From contig DIZC01000050.1 of NCBI GenBank assembly GCA_002429315.1, positions 1 to 42,479 on the forward strand: a stretch of 42,479 nucleotides of DNA, read 5' to 3'. Made by a program: the position numbers and the translations under genes. Below are positions 33,580-41,050 of the stretch, in pieces. This DNA is from Alphaproteobacteria bacterium UBA6038. Its GTDB lineage: Bacteria > Pseudomonadota > Alphaproteobacteria > Micropepsales > Micropepsaceae. The stretch's first letter is position 1; each line of letters begins with the position of its first letter. Under the pieces are notes generated by a model. That model ran no database searches and was not told where the DNA came from. It was given only the letters and a program-made list of their open reading frames with translations.

Positions 33580-34476
33580 TCAGCGCACGCGGGTGCCGGC
33601 GGATACGTCCCAGTGCAGCGGATGCGGGTATTTCGGCAGCGGAGCGTCGGACGCGCCGATGCTTGCACCGAACTTCCAATCGGTTGGACATATCGCGATG
33701 TAGCGCGCGTAGCCGCCGGTGCCGCCCTTGAACTTCGGATATCCGATCGACACGAGGCAGCCGGTTTCTGGAACCTTGTCGAGATTGGCGACGCCTTCGG
33801 CCTGCGTGTAGCCATGATGCATGAGCCACGCCTCGCCTTCCAGCGTGGGTGTGGTGTCGGTGTCGAGCGGCTCGTGCCCGTGAAACAGGATATGCCGCTG
33901 CAAATGCAGAAACTTGAGGGCGGCGAGCGACACGCCGGGAAACACCGTGCGCGTGGCGAGCGCCGGATTGGGCCATTCCCTCGACCAGTCGGAGCGCACG
34001 AACACCACCGCGCCTTCCGGAATGCGGCCGTTGCGTTTTTCCCATGCGAGAATGTCCGCGACCTGTAGGTGATAGCCGGGCTTCGCCTTCACCTGCGGCA
34101 CAATCGAAATCACCGCGAGCGGCCGCACCGCGTAGGTTGGCGGCAATTCGTCAATGGACGGATATTCTGGTGCCCAGTGCGCCGGCGGATCGAGCTGGGT
34201 GCCCAGTTGATCGGTCGACAGATCGTAGTGCGTCGCCTCGAAGCCGTCCTTCGCGTAGCTGTATGGCTTGCCGGTGGCCGGGTTCACCGTGGGCGAAAAC
34301 TTCGATGGCCCAAACCCGTGCCACACCGGAATGTTGGGCGCGATGGTGTGCGTGAGGTCGACATATTTGGCGTGACGGAAAGAGTCGTCATATGCCTTCC
34401 ACAACCCCGGCGCCTCGGCCCGCGCACCCGCACCTGCCAATGCCAGAACCGCCGCAACGATCTGCACCGCGCGCAT
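33580..34476 (-). CDS. secreted cyclase-family (kynurenine formamidase-like fold) protein
   Basis: 298 residues. Signal peptide MRAVQIVAAVLALAGAGARA. The cyclase fold (PF04199) is shown by KYVDLTHTIAPNIPVW (38-52), GTQLDPPAHW (92-101), VFVRSDWS and LMHHGYTQAEGVANLDKVP. The metal-binding signature HxGTHxDxPxH reads Q90-L-G-T-Q94-L-D96-P-P98-A-H100, so both signature histidines are glutamine. Activity may use another ligand set or be lost. Periplasmic location is predicted. ATG 34476 is chosen because the signal peptide starts there. Converges with the cnoX operon. Confidence 0.88.
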   Translation of the reverse strand: MRAVQIVAAVLALAGAGARAEAPGLWKAYDDSFRHAKYVDLTHTIAPNIPVWHGFGPSKFSPTVNPATGKPYSYAKDGFEATHYDLSTDQLGTQLDPPAHWAPEYPSIDELPPTYAVRPLAVISIVPQVKAKPGYHLQVADILAWEKRNGRIPEGAVVFVRSDWSREWPNPALATRTVFPGVSLAALKFLHLQRHILFHGHEPLDTDTTPTLEGEAWLMHHGYTQAEGVANLDKVPETGCLVSIGYPKFKGGTGGYARYIAICPTDWKFGASIGASDAPLPKYPHPLHWDVSAGTRVR

Positions 34477-34544
34477 GTGGCCCTCCCTCGCGAATAGGGT
34501 AGGATAGGGCCGAACACCTTCAGGCGCGAGAGCCGCACCCCCGC

Positions 34545-35456
34545 GTGAACGAAAGAACCCGCATTCCACCCGACGCTCCGCCGGCGATCAGCACCGCGCA
34601 ATATCTGCGCGCCGGCCGTCGCCGCCAGCGTGTGATCATCAAGGGACAGGACAAGAGCCGCTGGACGGACGTTTATCACGCGATTCTTACCGCGCCGTGG
34701 TGGTTATTCCTGCTCGGGCTCGCCGCCGTGTTCATCACCGTCAACATCGGATTCGCGCTGCTCTATCTGTCTGATTCGAGCGGCATCGAGCACGCGCGGC
34801 CCGGTAATTTCTGGGACCGCTTCCTGTTCAGCGTCCAGACCATCGGATCGATCAACTACAGCATGATGGTGCCGAAATCCGCGTTCGTGAACGGCGTGGT
34901 GGTGATCGAGGCGTTCGTCGGATTTCTTTATCTCGCCATGATGGCGTCGCTGATGTTCGCGCGGCTGTCACGGCCATCGGCGCGCGTGGTGTTCAGCAAG
35001 GTGGCGGTGGTGGCACCGTTCGACGGCGTCCCCACGCTGATGTTCCGTGCCGCGAACCAGCGCGGCAACCAGATCCTGGATGCCGCCATCAATGTGACGC
35101 TCGCGCATCAGGCCGTCACCAGCGAAGGCATCGCCATGCGGCGCTTCCAGGAGCTGGATCTGGTGCGCGCGCGCACCTCGCTCTTCACCTTGTCATGGAC
35201 GGTGATGCACACTATTGACGAGCGAAGCCCTCTCCACGGCCTCTCGCTCGACGAGCTTTACGGACGCCAGATGGAGATCATCGTCCTGCTGCGCGGCACC
35301 GACGACACGCTGGCGGACCTAGTGTACGTGCGCCACGCCTACACGCCCGACGAGATCGTGTGGAACCACCGCTTTGTGGACGTGCTGTCGGTCTCGCCGC
35401 AGGGCCGGCGGGTGGTGGACCTCACCCGCTTCCACGACACCTGCCCTATCGCTTGA
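34545..35456 (+). CDS. Kir-type (KirBac) channel with atypical selectivity filter
   Basis: 303 residues. N-terminal slide helix KSRWTDVYHAILTAPWW, outer helix FLLGLAAVFITVNIGFALLYL, pore helix FWDRFLFSVQTIG, inner helix with EAFVGFLYLAMMASLMFARLSRP, and the Kir cytoplasmic domain (AVVAPFDGVPTLMFRAANQRGNQILDA, LSWTVMHTIDERSPLHG, WNHRFVDVLS). The family is clear, but the filter position TxGYG reads S102-I103-N104-Y105-S106. Both glycines are replaced, so K+ selectivity is doubtful. The apparent start is GTG 34545 with a poor Shine-Dalgarno; the true start may differ slightly. The last 11 bp overlap the convergent ferritin gene. Confidence 0.9.
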   Translation: MNERTRIPPDAPPAISTAQYLRAGRRRQRVIIKGQDKSRWTDVYHAILTAPWWLFLLGLAAVFITVNIGFALLYLSDSSGIEHARPGNFWDRFLFSVQTIGSINYSMMVPKSAFVNGVVVIEAFVGFLYLAMMASLMFARLSRPSARVVFSKVAVVAPFDGVPTLMFRAANQRGNQILDAAINVTLAHQAVTSEGIAMRRFQELDLVRARTSLFTLSWTVMHTIDERSPLHGLSLDELYGRQMEIIVLLRGTDDTLADLVYVRHAYTPDEIVWNHRFVDVLSVSPQGRRVVDLTRFHDTCPIA

Positions 35457-35808
35457 CCGGCGACCCTGTGCCCGACGGCTCCTCCGTCTTGATCGGCGAT
35501 CCGCGGTCCATCGCCTCGTGCTCCACTTCGACGATCGGCTTGTCGGTGAACAGGTACTCCCGCAGCTGCTTGTCGAACAGCGGTTCGTGGCGGCGGATCC
35601 ATTCGATCAGCATGGAGGCGTGCTCCATCTCTTCCTTCGCATTGTGAAGCAGCACTTCGCGCAGACCGGCGTCCTCCGTATCGTCCGCCCGCTGACGATA
35701 CCAATCCACCGCTTCCAACTCCTCCATCAAGGAGGTGATGGCGTAATGCAGGTGCAGGGTGTGGGATTTCAGCTTCTCGCGCGGCACGTGCAGGACTTCG
35801 CTAGACAT
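35446..35808 (-). CDS. encapsulated-ferritin-like (EncFtn) protein
   Basis: 120 residues. EELEAVDWYRQRADDTED (29-46) and HNAKEEMEHASMLIEWIRR (55-73) match EncFtn, the half-ferritin that assembles as a decamer of dimers and oxidises Fe2+ inside encapsulin shells. The iron ligands appear intact: E29, E30, E32, W36, Y37, E60, H63. The tail GSPIK ... GTGSPVKR resembles an encapsulin cargo peptide (consensus about GSLxIGSLK), with Pro in place of Leu. No encapsulin gene occurs in this window. GGAGC lies upstream of ATG 35808. Confidence 0.87.
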   Translation of the reverse strand: MSSEVLHVPREKLKSHTLHLHYAITSLMEELEAVDWYRQRADDTEDAGLREVLLHNAKEEMEHASMLIEWIRRHEPLFDKQLREYLFTDKPIVEVEHEAMDRGSPIKTEEPSGTGSPVKR

Positions 35809-35862
35809 GATCGGAAGCTCCGGGCTTGTGTTTGACTCTGCTAGTTCGTTCCAGCAGCCAGT

Positions 35863-36834
35863 TCAAGGCTCGATAACGGCTTTGCCGAGGATCTTGCGCT
35901 CGGCCAGCATGCGCATCGCATCGACGGCGCGCGAAAGGGGAAGGCGCGCGCCGATGTGCGGACGAATCTTTTCTTGTGAGAGCAGCCGGTCGATGGCCGC
36001 GATATTCTCGCGCCCCTTTTCCGGGAAGCGCCGGCCATATTCACCGGCGCGCACGCCCATGACCGAGAATCCCTTGATCAGGGGGATGTTCACGGAAATC
36101 GATGGAATCCGTCCGCTTGTGAAACCCACCGCCAGAAGCCGTCCATCGAAGGCGATACAGCGGGTGGATTCGTCGAACACGTCGCCGCCCACCGGATCGT
36201 AGATCACGTCGGCGCCGCGGCCTTCCGTTAGCTGCTTCACCGTCTCGCGAAAGCCAGCGGAGGACAGCACGTGATCGGCGCCATACTCGCGAAGGAACGC
36301 GCGCTTCTCCTCGGTCGAGGCGGTAGCGATCACGGTAGCACCCAACACGCGTCCCAGATCGACGGCCGCGAGACCCACGCCTCCCGCCGCGCCATGCACG
36401 AGCAGTGTCTCACCGGGTTGCAATTGCGCGCGCCGCACCAGCGAGACGTAAGCGGTGAGATATGCGGTTGTGAACGCCGCTGCCGTCGCGAAATCCGCGC
36501 CGTTCGGGATCGGCCGCAGCGCAGATGCCGGCACCTGGCATTCTTCCGCGAACGCCCCGGTCGGCCCGCTGCCAATCACGAGATCTCCCGGTCTCAAGCG
36601 CGTGACGTTGCTGCCAACCGCAATCACCTCTCCGGCGCGCTCTCCGCCGACCACGAACGGCAGTTCCGGTTTGTGCTGATACTTGCCTTCGACCATCAGC
36701 AGGTCGGGAAAATTCACCGACGCCGCGCGAATGCGAATCCGGACCTCGTCCGGCCCGGGCGCCGGCAGCGCAATGTCTTCGAACGCAAGCTTGTCGAAAC
36801 CGTGCGAGAGTTCCCGGCAGACCAGCGCCCTCAT
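35863..36834 (-). CDS. zinc-free MDR-family NADPH:quinone oxidoreductase
   Basis: 323 residues, quinone-oxidoreductase branch of the medium-chain dehydrogenases. N-terminal GroES-like part: PGPDEVRIRIRAASVNFPDLLMVEGKY and LPFVVGGERAGEVIAVG; NADPH-binding motif LLVHGAAGGVGLAAVDLGRVLGA near 141-163. No cysteine/histidine zinc ligands are seen at the usual sites. The start codon overlaps the stop of the upstream TetR gene (ATGA), so the two are translationally coupled and the regulator likely controls this gene. A hydrophobic acyl or quinone substrate is possible. Confidence 0.92.
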   Translation of the reverse strand: MRALVCRELSHGFDKLAFEDIALPAPGPDEVRIRIRAASVNFPDLLMVEGKYQHKPELPFVVGGERAGEVIAVGSNVTRLRPGDLVIGSGPTGAFAEECQVPASALRPIPNGADFATAAAFTTAYLTAYVSLVRRAQLQPGETLLVHGAAGGVGLAAVDLGRVLGATVIATASTEEKRAFLREYGADHVLSSAGFRETVKQLTEGRGADVIYDPVGGDVFDESTRCIAFDGRLLAVGFTSGRIPSISVNIPLIKGFSVMGVRAGEYGRRFPEKGRENIAAIDRLLSQEKIRPHIGARLPLSRAVDAMRMLAERKILGKAVIEP

Positions 36835-37499
36835 GCGCCGCCGCTTCCGGGCGGGGCAATTGGCGCAAGCACAGGCAGCGCGTGAACGCCGCCCATGAAC
36901 AGCGCGGTGGCGAAGGCCGCCGCCGCATCCGTGTCGACGATGTCGCGCCGCAGCATGCGCTCGGCCAGTTCGAAGGCCACGCCGACGATTGCGGCCATCA
37001 GGTAATCTGCATCGACGGGTGGGAACAGGCCTTTCGCGATCGCCTTCTCAAGGTCCTCGCGCAGTTCCTGAAAGCCCGCAATGATTTCCGGCGTGTCCAT
37101 CCGCACCCGCAGCGTATCGGTGTTGCGGCGGATGGCGTGAAAGTTGGACTGGTCGCTCGCCACGTATTCAAAGAAGGTGCGGAATGTGCCGGTGATGAAC
37201 TGCTCGATCGTCTCGGCTTTCGCGCGCTCTTCGTGCAGCCGCGGGCGAATGCGCAGCGCGCTTTCGTCCTGAATCGCCTGAAACACCTCCTCCTTCGACT
37301 TGAAGTAATTGTAGAAGGTGCCGGAGGCGAGCGGCGTCGCGCGGATAATGTCGCGCACCGTGGTGGCGCCATACCCCAGCTCGGCGAAAACCTGACGTGC
37401 CGCCTCCAAAATTCTCTGCCGGTTCTGCGCCTTGGTCTGCTCGCGTTTTCCCAGGAAGAGGTCGGGACGGGCAATCGGATCTATGTATTCAGGGGACAA
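36831..37499 (-). CDS. TetR/AcrR-family regulator
   Basis: 222 residues with the start placed at TTG 37499, preceded by GAGGCG; longer in-frame alternatives (GTG 37514, TTG 37580) exist. The helix-turn-helix is NRQRILEAARQVFAELGYGATTVRDIIRATPLASGTFYNYFKSKEEVF (about 26-73). The ligand domain is of the AcrR type. It overlaps the MDR gene by 4 bp and is divergent from a thioesterase pair. A near-palindrome TGACACTGCGTCA (37542-37554) in the divergent region is a candidate operator. Probably represses both directions in response to an acyl-type ligand (inference). Confidence 0.88.
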   Translation of the reverse strand: MSPEYIDPIARPDLFLGKREQTKAQNRQRILEAARQVFAELGYGATTVRDIIRATPLASGTFYNYFKSKEEVFQAIQDESALRIRPRLHEERAKAETIEQFITGTFRTFFEYVASDQSNFHAIRRNTDTLRVRMDTPEIIAGFQELREDLEKAIAKGLFPPVDADYLMAAIVGVAFELAERMLRRDIVDTDAAAAFATALFMGGVHALPVLAPIAPPGSGGA

Positions 37500-37616
37500 G
37501 CAGGAACGCCTCACACATGCGGTGGGCAGTCTATCCACGAATGACACTGCGTCAACTTTGCCGGCTTCCCGCGGCCGCAATTGACAGTTCCGGTCCCTTC
37601 TCCTTCAACCATTGCG

Positions 37617-38078
37617 ATGAGGGATGCTCCGCCGCGCGCCAACATCTTTGCCCGGATGGCCGGCACCGCCTACATCGCCGGCATTGGCGGGGAACTCACG
37701 GACATGGGCGCCGGCCGCGCCAGCATGCGGCTGCCGTGGTCCGAAAGACTGGTCGGCGACCCGGAGACGGGAATCGTCCATGGCGGCGTGATCACCGGCT
37801 GTCTCGATCATTGCTGCGGGATCGCCGTCGCCTCGGCGCTGCGCAACCCGATGCCGTTCGCCACCCTCGATCTGCGCATCGACTACATGAAGGCGGCTGC
37901 GCCGCAGGCCGAAATCCTCTTCGAAGCGGAGTGCCTGAAGGTGACGCACGAGATCGCCTTTGCCCGCGGGCTGGCCTGGCAGCAGGCCCGGGATATGCCG
38001 ATCGCGCTCTGCACCGGCACGTTCATGCTGATCCGCGGCGCTCCCTTTCCAAATTTGCCGGAGACGCCCGATGGCTGA
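37617..38078 (+). CDS. PaaI-like hotdog thioesterase
   Basis: 153 residues. Hotdog core: GRASMRLPWSERLVGDPETGIVHGGVITGCLDHCCGIAVASAL with the H-G-G signature near 61, then FATLDLRIDYMKAAAP. ATG 37617 chosen; TTG 37581 is in frame. The gene after it begins 8 bp before its stop and encodes a related, broken protein, so this is probably a two-subunit or duplicated thioesterase pair. Substrates unknown. Confidence 0.9.
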   Translation: MRDAPPRANIFARMAGTAYIAGIGGELTDMGAGRASMRLPWSERLVGDPETGIVHGGVITGCLDHCCGIAVASALRNPMPFATLDLRIDYMKAAAPQAEILFEAECLKVTHEIAFARGLAWQQARDMPIALCTGTFMLIRGAPFPNLPETPDG

Positions 38079-38492
38079 GCGCGAGACACCACGCGATGCC
38101 GACGCACTGCTCGCAGAGATTCCGTACTGCCGGCATCTCGCATCTCCGCCGCGCGCGAAGGACACCGGCTGACACTCACGATGCCCTTCGCGCCGCATCT
38201 CGTCGGCAATCCGCTACTGCCGGCGCTGCATGGCGGCGTGATCGGATCGCTTCTGGAAACCGCGGCCATTGCGCAGGTGATGCTGGATCTCGGACCGGCC
38301 GCGCGGCCAAAGCCGGTGGACATCACCATCGATTACCTGCGGAGCGGGCGCGCAGAAACCAGCTACGCAAAAGCGCGAATCGCCAAGCAGGGGCGTCGCG
38401 TGGTGAACGTGCATGCCGAGATGTGGCAGGAAGACGAGGTGAAACCGATCGCCGCGTTGCGGGGACATTTCCTGATTTCCGCACCCGCCTAG
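38071..38492 (+). pseudogene. second hotdog thioesterase, frameshifted by a one-base deletion
   Basis: From ATG 38071 the protein reads DADALLAEIPYCRHLAS and then stops at 38170-38172 (TGA). The rest of the family sequence continues in another frame: EGHRLTLTMPFAPHLVGNPLLPALHGGVIGSLLE to the stop at 38492. Adding one G after 38140 (ctcg|catc to ctcggcatc) restores one continuous frame, RHLGISAAREGHRLTLT, and ~140 residues. Either a natural recent null allele or a sequencing error. The downstream part alone could start at ATG 38181 (103 aa) but lacks the first strand. Confidence 0.85.
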
Positions 38493-38502
38493 CCTAGGCA
38501 AA

Positions 38503-39561
38503 TCACGCGTTGTCCACACCGATCACCTGCTCCACGCTCGCGAATCCGTCGCGCGCCAGCAATGCGAGAAGGTCGTTCTTGATCCGGCCGATCAGGCCGG
38601 GACCTTCATAGGCGAGAGCGGTATAGAGCTGCACCAGCGACGCGCCGGCGCGGATTTTGGCGTAGGCATCGGCGCCTGAGCGTATGCCGCCAGCTCCAAC
38701 CAGCACGAGTTTGTTTCCGACGCGTTGGCGCATTTGCTTCAGCACCTCCGTGGAGCGCGCAAACAACGGCGCGCCGGAAAGGCCGCCGCTCTCCTTCGCG
38801 TGCGCACTGCGCAAATCCGGCGAGCGCCCGATGGTTGTGTTGGTTGCGATGATCCCATGCAAGCCGTATGCGAGGGCCGCCGCTGAAACATCGTCGAGTG
38901 CACTCTGGTCCAGATCGGGTGCGATCTTGAGCAGCAGCGGCGTCCGCAATGCCAACCGGTCTCGCTCCTCCGTTACCGTGGCAAGCAGCCGCTCGAGATC
39001 CTCGCGGTTCTGAAGCGCGCGCAGCCCCGGCGTGTTCGGCGATGACACATTGATCGCGATGTAGTCGGCCAGCGGCGCGAGTCGCGCGAACGCCGAACGG
39101 TAATCGGCAACCCGGTCCGCACTGTCCTTATTCGCCCCGATATTCAGGCCGACGATGCCAGCACGCTTGCGACGGGCGAGGCGCGCTGCCACGGCGTCCA
39201 TGCCGTCATTGTTGAAGCCCATCCGGTTGATGACCGCGCCGTCTTCCCCAAGCCGGAACAGCCGCGGGCGCGCGTTGCCGCTCTGCGGCCGCGGCGTCAC
39301 CGTTCCGCACTCCACGAAGCCGAAGCCAAGCTTCAGCATCGCATCCGGAACCTCCCCGTCTTTGTCGAACCCGGCAGCCAGCCCAATCGGATTGGGAAAG
39401 GTCCGGCCGAACGCCTGAATCGCGAGCCGAGGATCGTCGGGAGGCGACTGCGCTAGCAGCGGAGCGGCAGCCCTCACCAATCGGATCGTAGCGCGGTGGG
39501 CGGCCTCCGCCGGCAGCATGCGCACCATCCGCGCGCCGACATCCATCATCATCGTGCGCAT
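38503..39561 (-). CDS. pyrD: dihydroorotate dehydrogenase (quinone), class 2
   Basis: 352 residues. Oxidises dihydroorotate to orotate in pyrimidine synthesis and passes electrons to quinone at the inner membrane. NPIGLAAGFDKDGE, ECGTVTPRPQSGNARPRLFRL, NRMGFNNDG and INVSSPNTPGLRALQ (class 2 catalytic serine) are all present; FMN binding is shown by LVGAGGIRSGADAYAKIRAGASLVQLYTAL. The amphipathic N-terminal helix (RMVRMLPAEAAHRATIRLVRAAAPLL) is the membrane anchor of class 2. ATG 39561 preferred; GTG 39570 is also in frame. Confidence 0.97.
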   Translation of the reverse strand: MRTMMMDVGARMVRMLPAEAAHRATIRLVRAAAPLLAQSPPDDPRLAIQAFGRTFPNPIGLAAGFDKDGEVPDAMLKLGFGFVECGTVTPRPQSGNARPRLFRLGEDGAVINRMGFNNDGMDAVAARLARRKRAGIVGLNIGANKDSADRVADYRSAFARLAPLADYIAINVSSPNTPGLRALQNREDLERLLATVTEERDRLALRTPLLLKIAPDLDQSALDDVSAAALAYGLHGIIATNTTIGRSPDLRSAHAKESGGLSGAPLFARSTEVLKQMRQRVGNKLVLVGAGGIRSGADAYAKIRAGASLVQLYTALAYEGPGLIGRIKNDLLALLARDGFASVEQVIGVDNA

Positions 39562-39644
39562 TCCGAGCACCGTCTTTCCGCAACCGCTCTTGCAGGGCGC
39601 AAGGGAATCAGCTACGAGAAGCTTACATTAGGGAATTTCTTCAC

Positions 39645-40292
39645 ATGACGCCACAAATGCTCACCCATGCGCAAGTCTGGGAAGGGATTGACTCCCTCGC
39701 AGACCGCCACGACCTATCGGCTTCCGGGTTGGCAAAGGCCGCGGGCCTGGATCCAACCACGTTCAACAAGAGCAAGCGTATCGGCCCCGATAGCCGCCCG
39801 CGATGGCCGTCGACCGAAAGCCTCGCAAAATCGCTGCAGGCAACCGGCGAGACACTGGAAGAATTCGTATTGCAGATGGGCCGCGCCAAGGGCGCGCGCC
39901 CGTTCAGCAAACCGATTCCCCTGATCGGCCTTGCGCAGGCCGGCCGCGAGGGGTTCTTCGACGATGCCGGCTTTCCGGCCGGCGCCGGCTGGGATGAGAT
40001 CCCGTTTCCGGAGCTTGCCGACGAGCACGCCTATGCGCTGGAGATCAGTGGCGACTCGATGCTGCCGATGTACCGCGACGGGGATCGCATCGTTGTCTCG
40101 CCGTCTGCGAGTTTGCGGCGGGGCGATCGGGTGGTGCTGAAATCCCAGACCGGCGAAGTCATGGCGAAGCAGCTGGTGCGCATGACCGCGCAACGCGTCG
40201 AGCTGAAATCGCTGAACGTCGAGTATGAAGACCGGCATTTCCTGCTGGCCGATGTGACGTTCATTCATCGCATCATCTGGGCGAGCCAGTAA
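39645..40292 (+). CDS. S24-family (LexA/CI-like) repressor
   Basis: 215 residues. N-terminal helix-turn-helix (DLSASGLAKAAGLDPTTFNKSKR, 23-45) and C-terminal S24 peptidase domain: ISGDSMLPMYRDGDRIVV with catalytic S138 and EVMAKQLVRM with K175. An Ala-Gly pair at 99-100 (GLAQAGREG) is a possible autocleavage site. Chromosomal S24 regulators of this shape are widespread in alphaproteobacteria outside prophages; no phage genes are near. The upstream region has CTTGC/GCAAG (39589-39603) and a repeated AGGGAAT (39602, 39630) that may be operator elements. Confidence 0.9.
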   Translation: MTPQMLTHAQVWEGIDSLADRHDLSASGLAKAAGLDPTTFNKSKRIGPDSRPRWPSTESLAKSLQATGETLEEFVLQMGRAKGARPFSKPIPLIGLAQAGREGFFDDAGFPAGAGWDEIPFPELADEHAYALEISGDSMLPMYRDGDRIVVSPSASLRRGDRVVLKSQTGEVMAKQLVRMTAQRVELKSLNVEYEDRHFLLADVTFIHRIIWASQ

Positions 40293-40320
40293 CCGGCAGC
40301 CGCGCAAGCGAGCGCCGCGA

Positions 40321-40737
40321 TCAGGTCACGCCGCCGAGCTTGCAGATGTGGGTCCATTCCTCCGGCGTGACCGGCTGGACAGAGAGTCGCGAATATTTCA
40401 CCAGCACCATGTCCTTCAATCTGGGATCGGCCTTGGCTTGCGCGAGAGTCACGGGCTTAAGAAAATCGCGCACGGCTTTGACGTCCACGAGGCCGAAGCG
40501 GCCGGTTTCGTCGGTGGGATCCTTGCGGTATTCGCCGATCACCTCGACGATGCCGACGATCCGCTTCTCCTCGCCGGTGTGATAGAAGAAGCCGCGGTCA
40601 CCCTTTTTCATCGCCTTCATGTTGCGGGCCGCCTGCCAATTGCGCACGCCGCTCCACGGCTCGCCTTTCGCGCCCTTCTGCTTCTGCATTTCCCAGGAGA
40701 ACGCTTCGGGTTCGGTCTTGAACAGCCAGTACGCCAT
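40321..40737 (-). CDS. EVE-domain protein
   Basis: 138 residues, start ATG 40737 (MAYWLFKTEPEAFSW). The EVE core, related to PUA/YTH folds, has SGVRNWQAARNMKAMKKGDRGFFYHTGEEKRIVGIVEV and ends with VKYSRLSVQPVTPEEWTHIC. EVE domains recognise modified bases in DNA or RNA. A YciI-like gene lies 14 bp upstream on the same strand, and gpsA beyond it, so the three may be co-transcribed. Confidence 0.94.
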   Translation of the reverse strand: MAYWLFKTEPEAFSWEMQKQKGAKGEPWSGVRNWQAARNMKAMKKGDRGFFYHTGEEKRIVGIVEVIGEYRKDPTDETGRFGLVDVKAVRDFLKPVTLAQAKADPRLKDMVLVKYSRLSVQPVTPEEWTHICKLGGVT

Positions 40738-40751
40738 CGCTTCGCTCCGGG

Positions 40752-41042
40752 TCAGAATTCTGCGCCGATGGGATTGAAGGTCGGCTTCCATGCCCGCACG
40801 TCGGAGTGCGCGAAGAGTCCCCCTTTCACGTACGGATCGTTGGCGTGCCAGGCCCGCGCACTGTCGATGTCGTCGGCCTCGAAGATGATGAGGCTGCCGG
40901 CCATATCGCTGCTTGCATCGAGAAACGGTCCACCCAGCTTGATCACGCCGGTGTCGCGCGCATAGGCGAAATGCGCCTCACGCGCGGCCATGCGCAGCGA
41001 AAGAGAATCCGGCTTGTCGGTGGCGATCACGACGAACAGCAT
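40752..41042 (-). CDS. YciI-like protein
   Basis: 96 residues: MLFVVIATDKPDSLSLRMAAREAHFAYARDTG, GSLIIFEADDIDSARAWHANDPYVKGGLF. This is the YCII family (ferredoxin-like fold with conserved His/Asp), of unknown reaction in most bacteria. Start ATG 41042, 8 bp after the gpsA stop. Confidence 0.93.
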   Translation of the reverse strand: MLFVVIATDKPDSLSLRMAAREAHFAYARDTGVIKLGGPFLDASSDMAGSLIIFEADDIDSARAWHANDPYVKGGLFAHSDVRAWKPTFNPIGAEF

Positions 41043-41050
41043 GGCATCTC

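Noticed and set aside
39645..40292. S24 repressor as evidence of a prophage
   Set aside because: No integrase, replication or structural phage genes around it; flanked by pyrD and an EVE gene in backbone composition.
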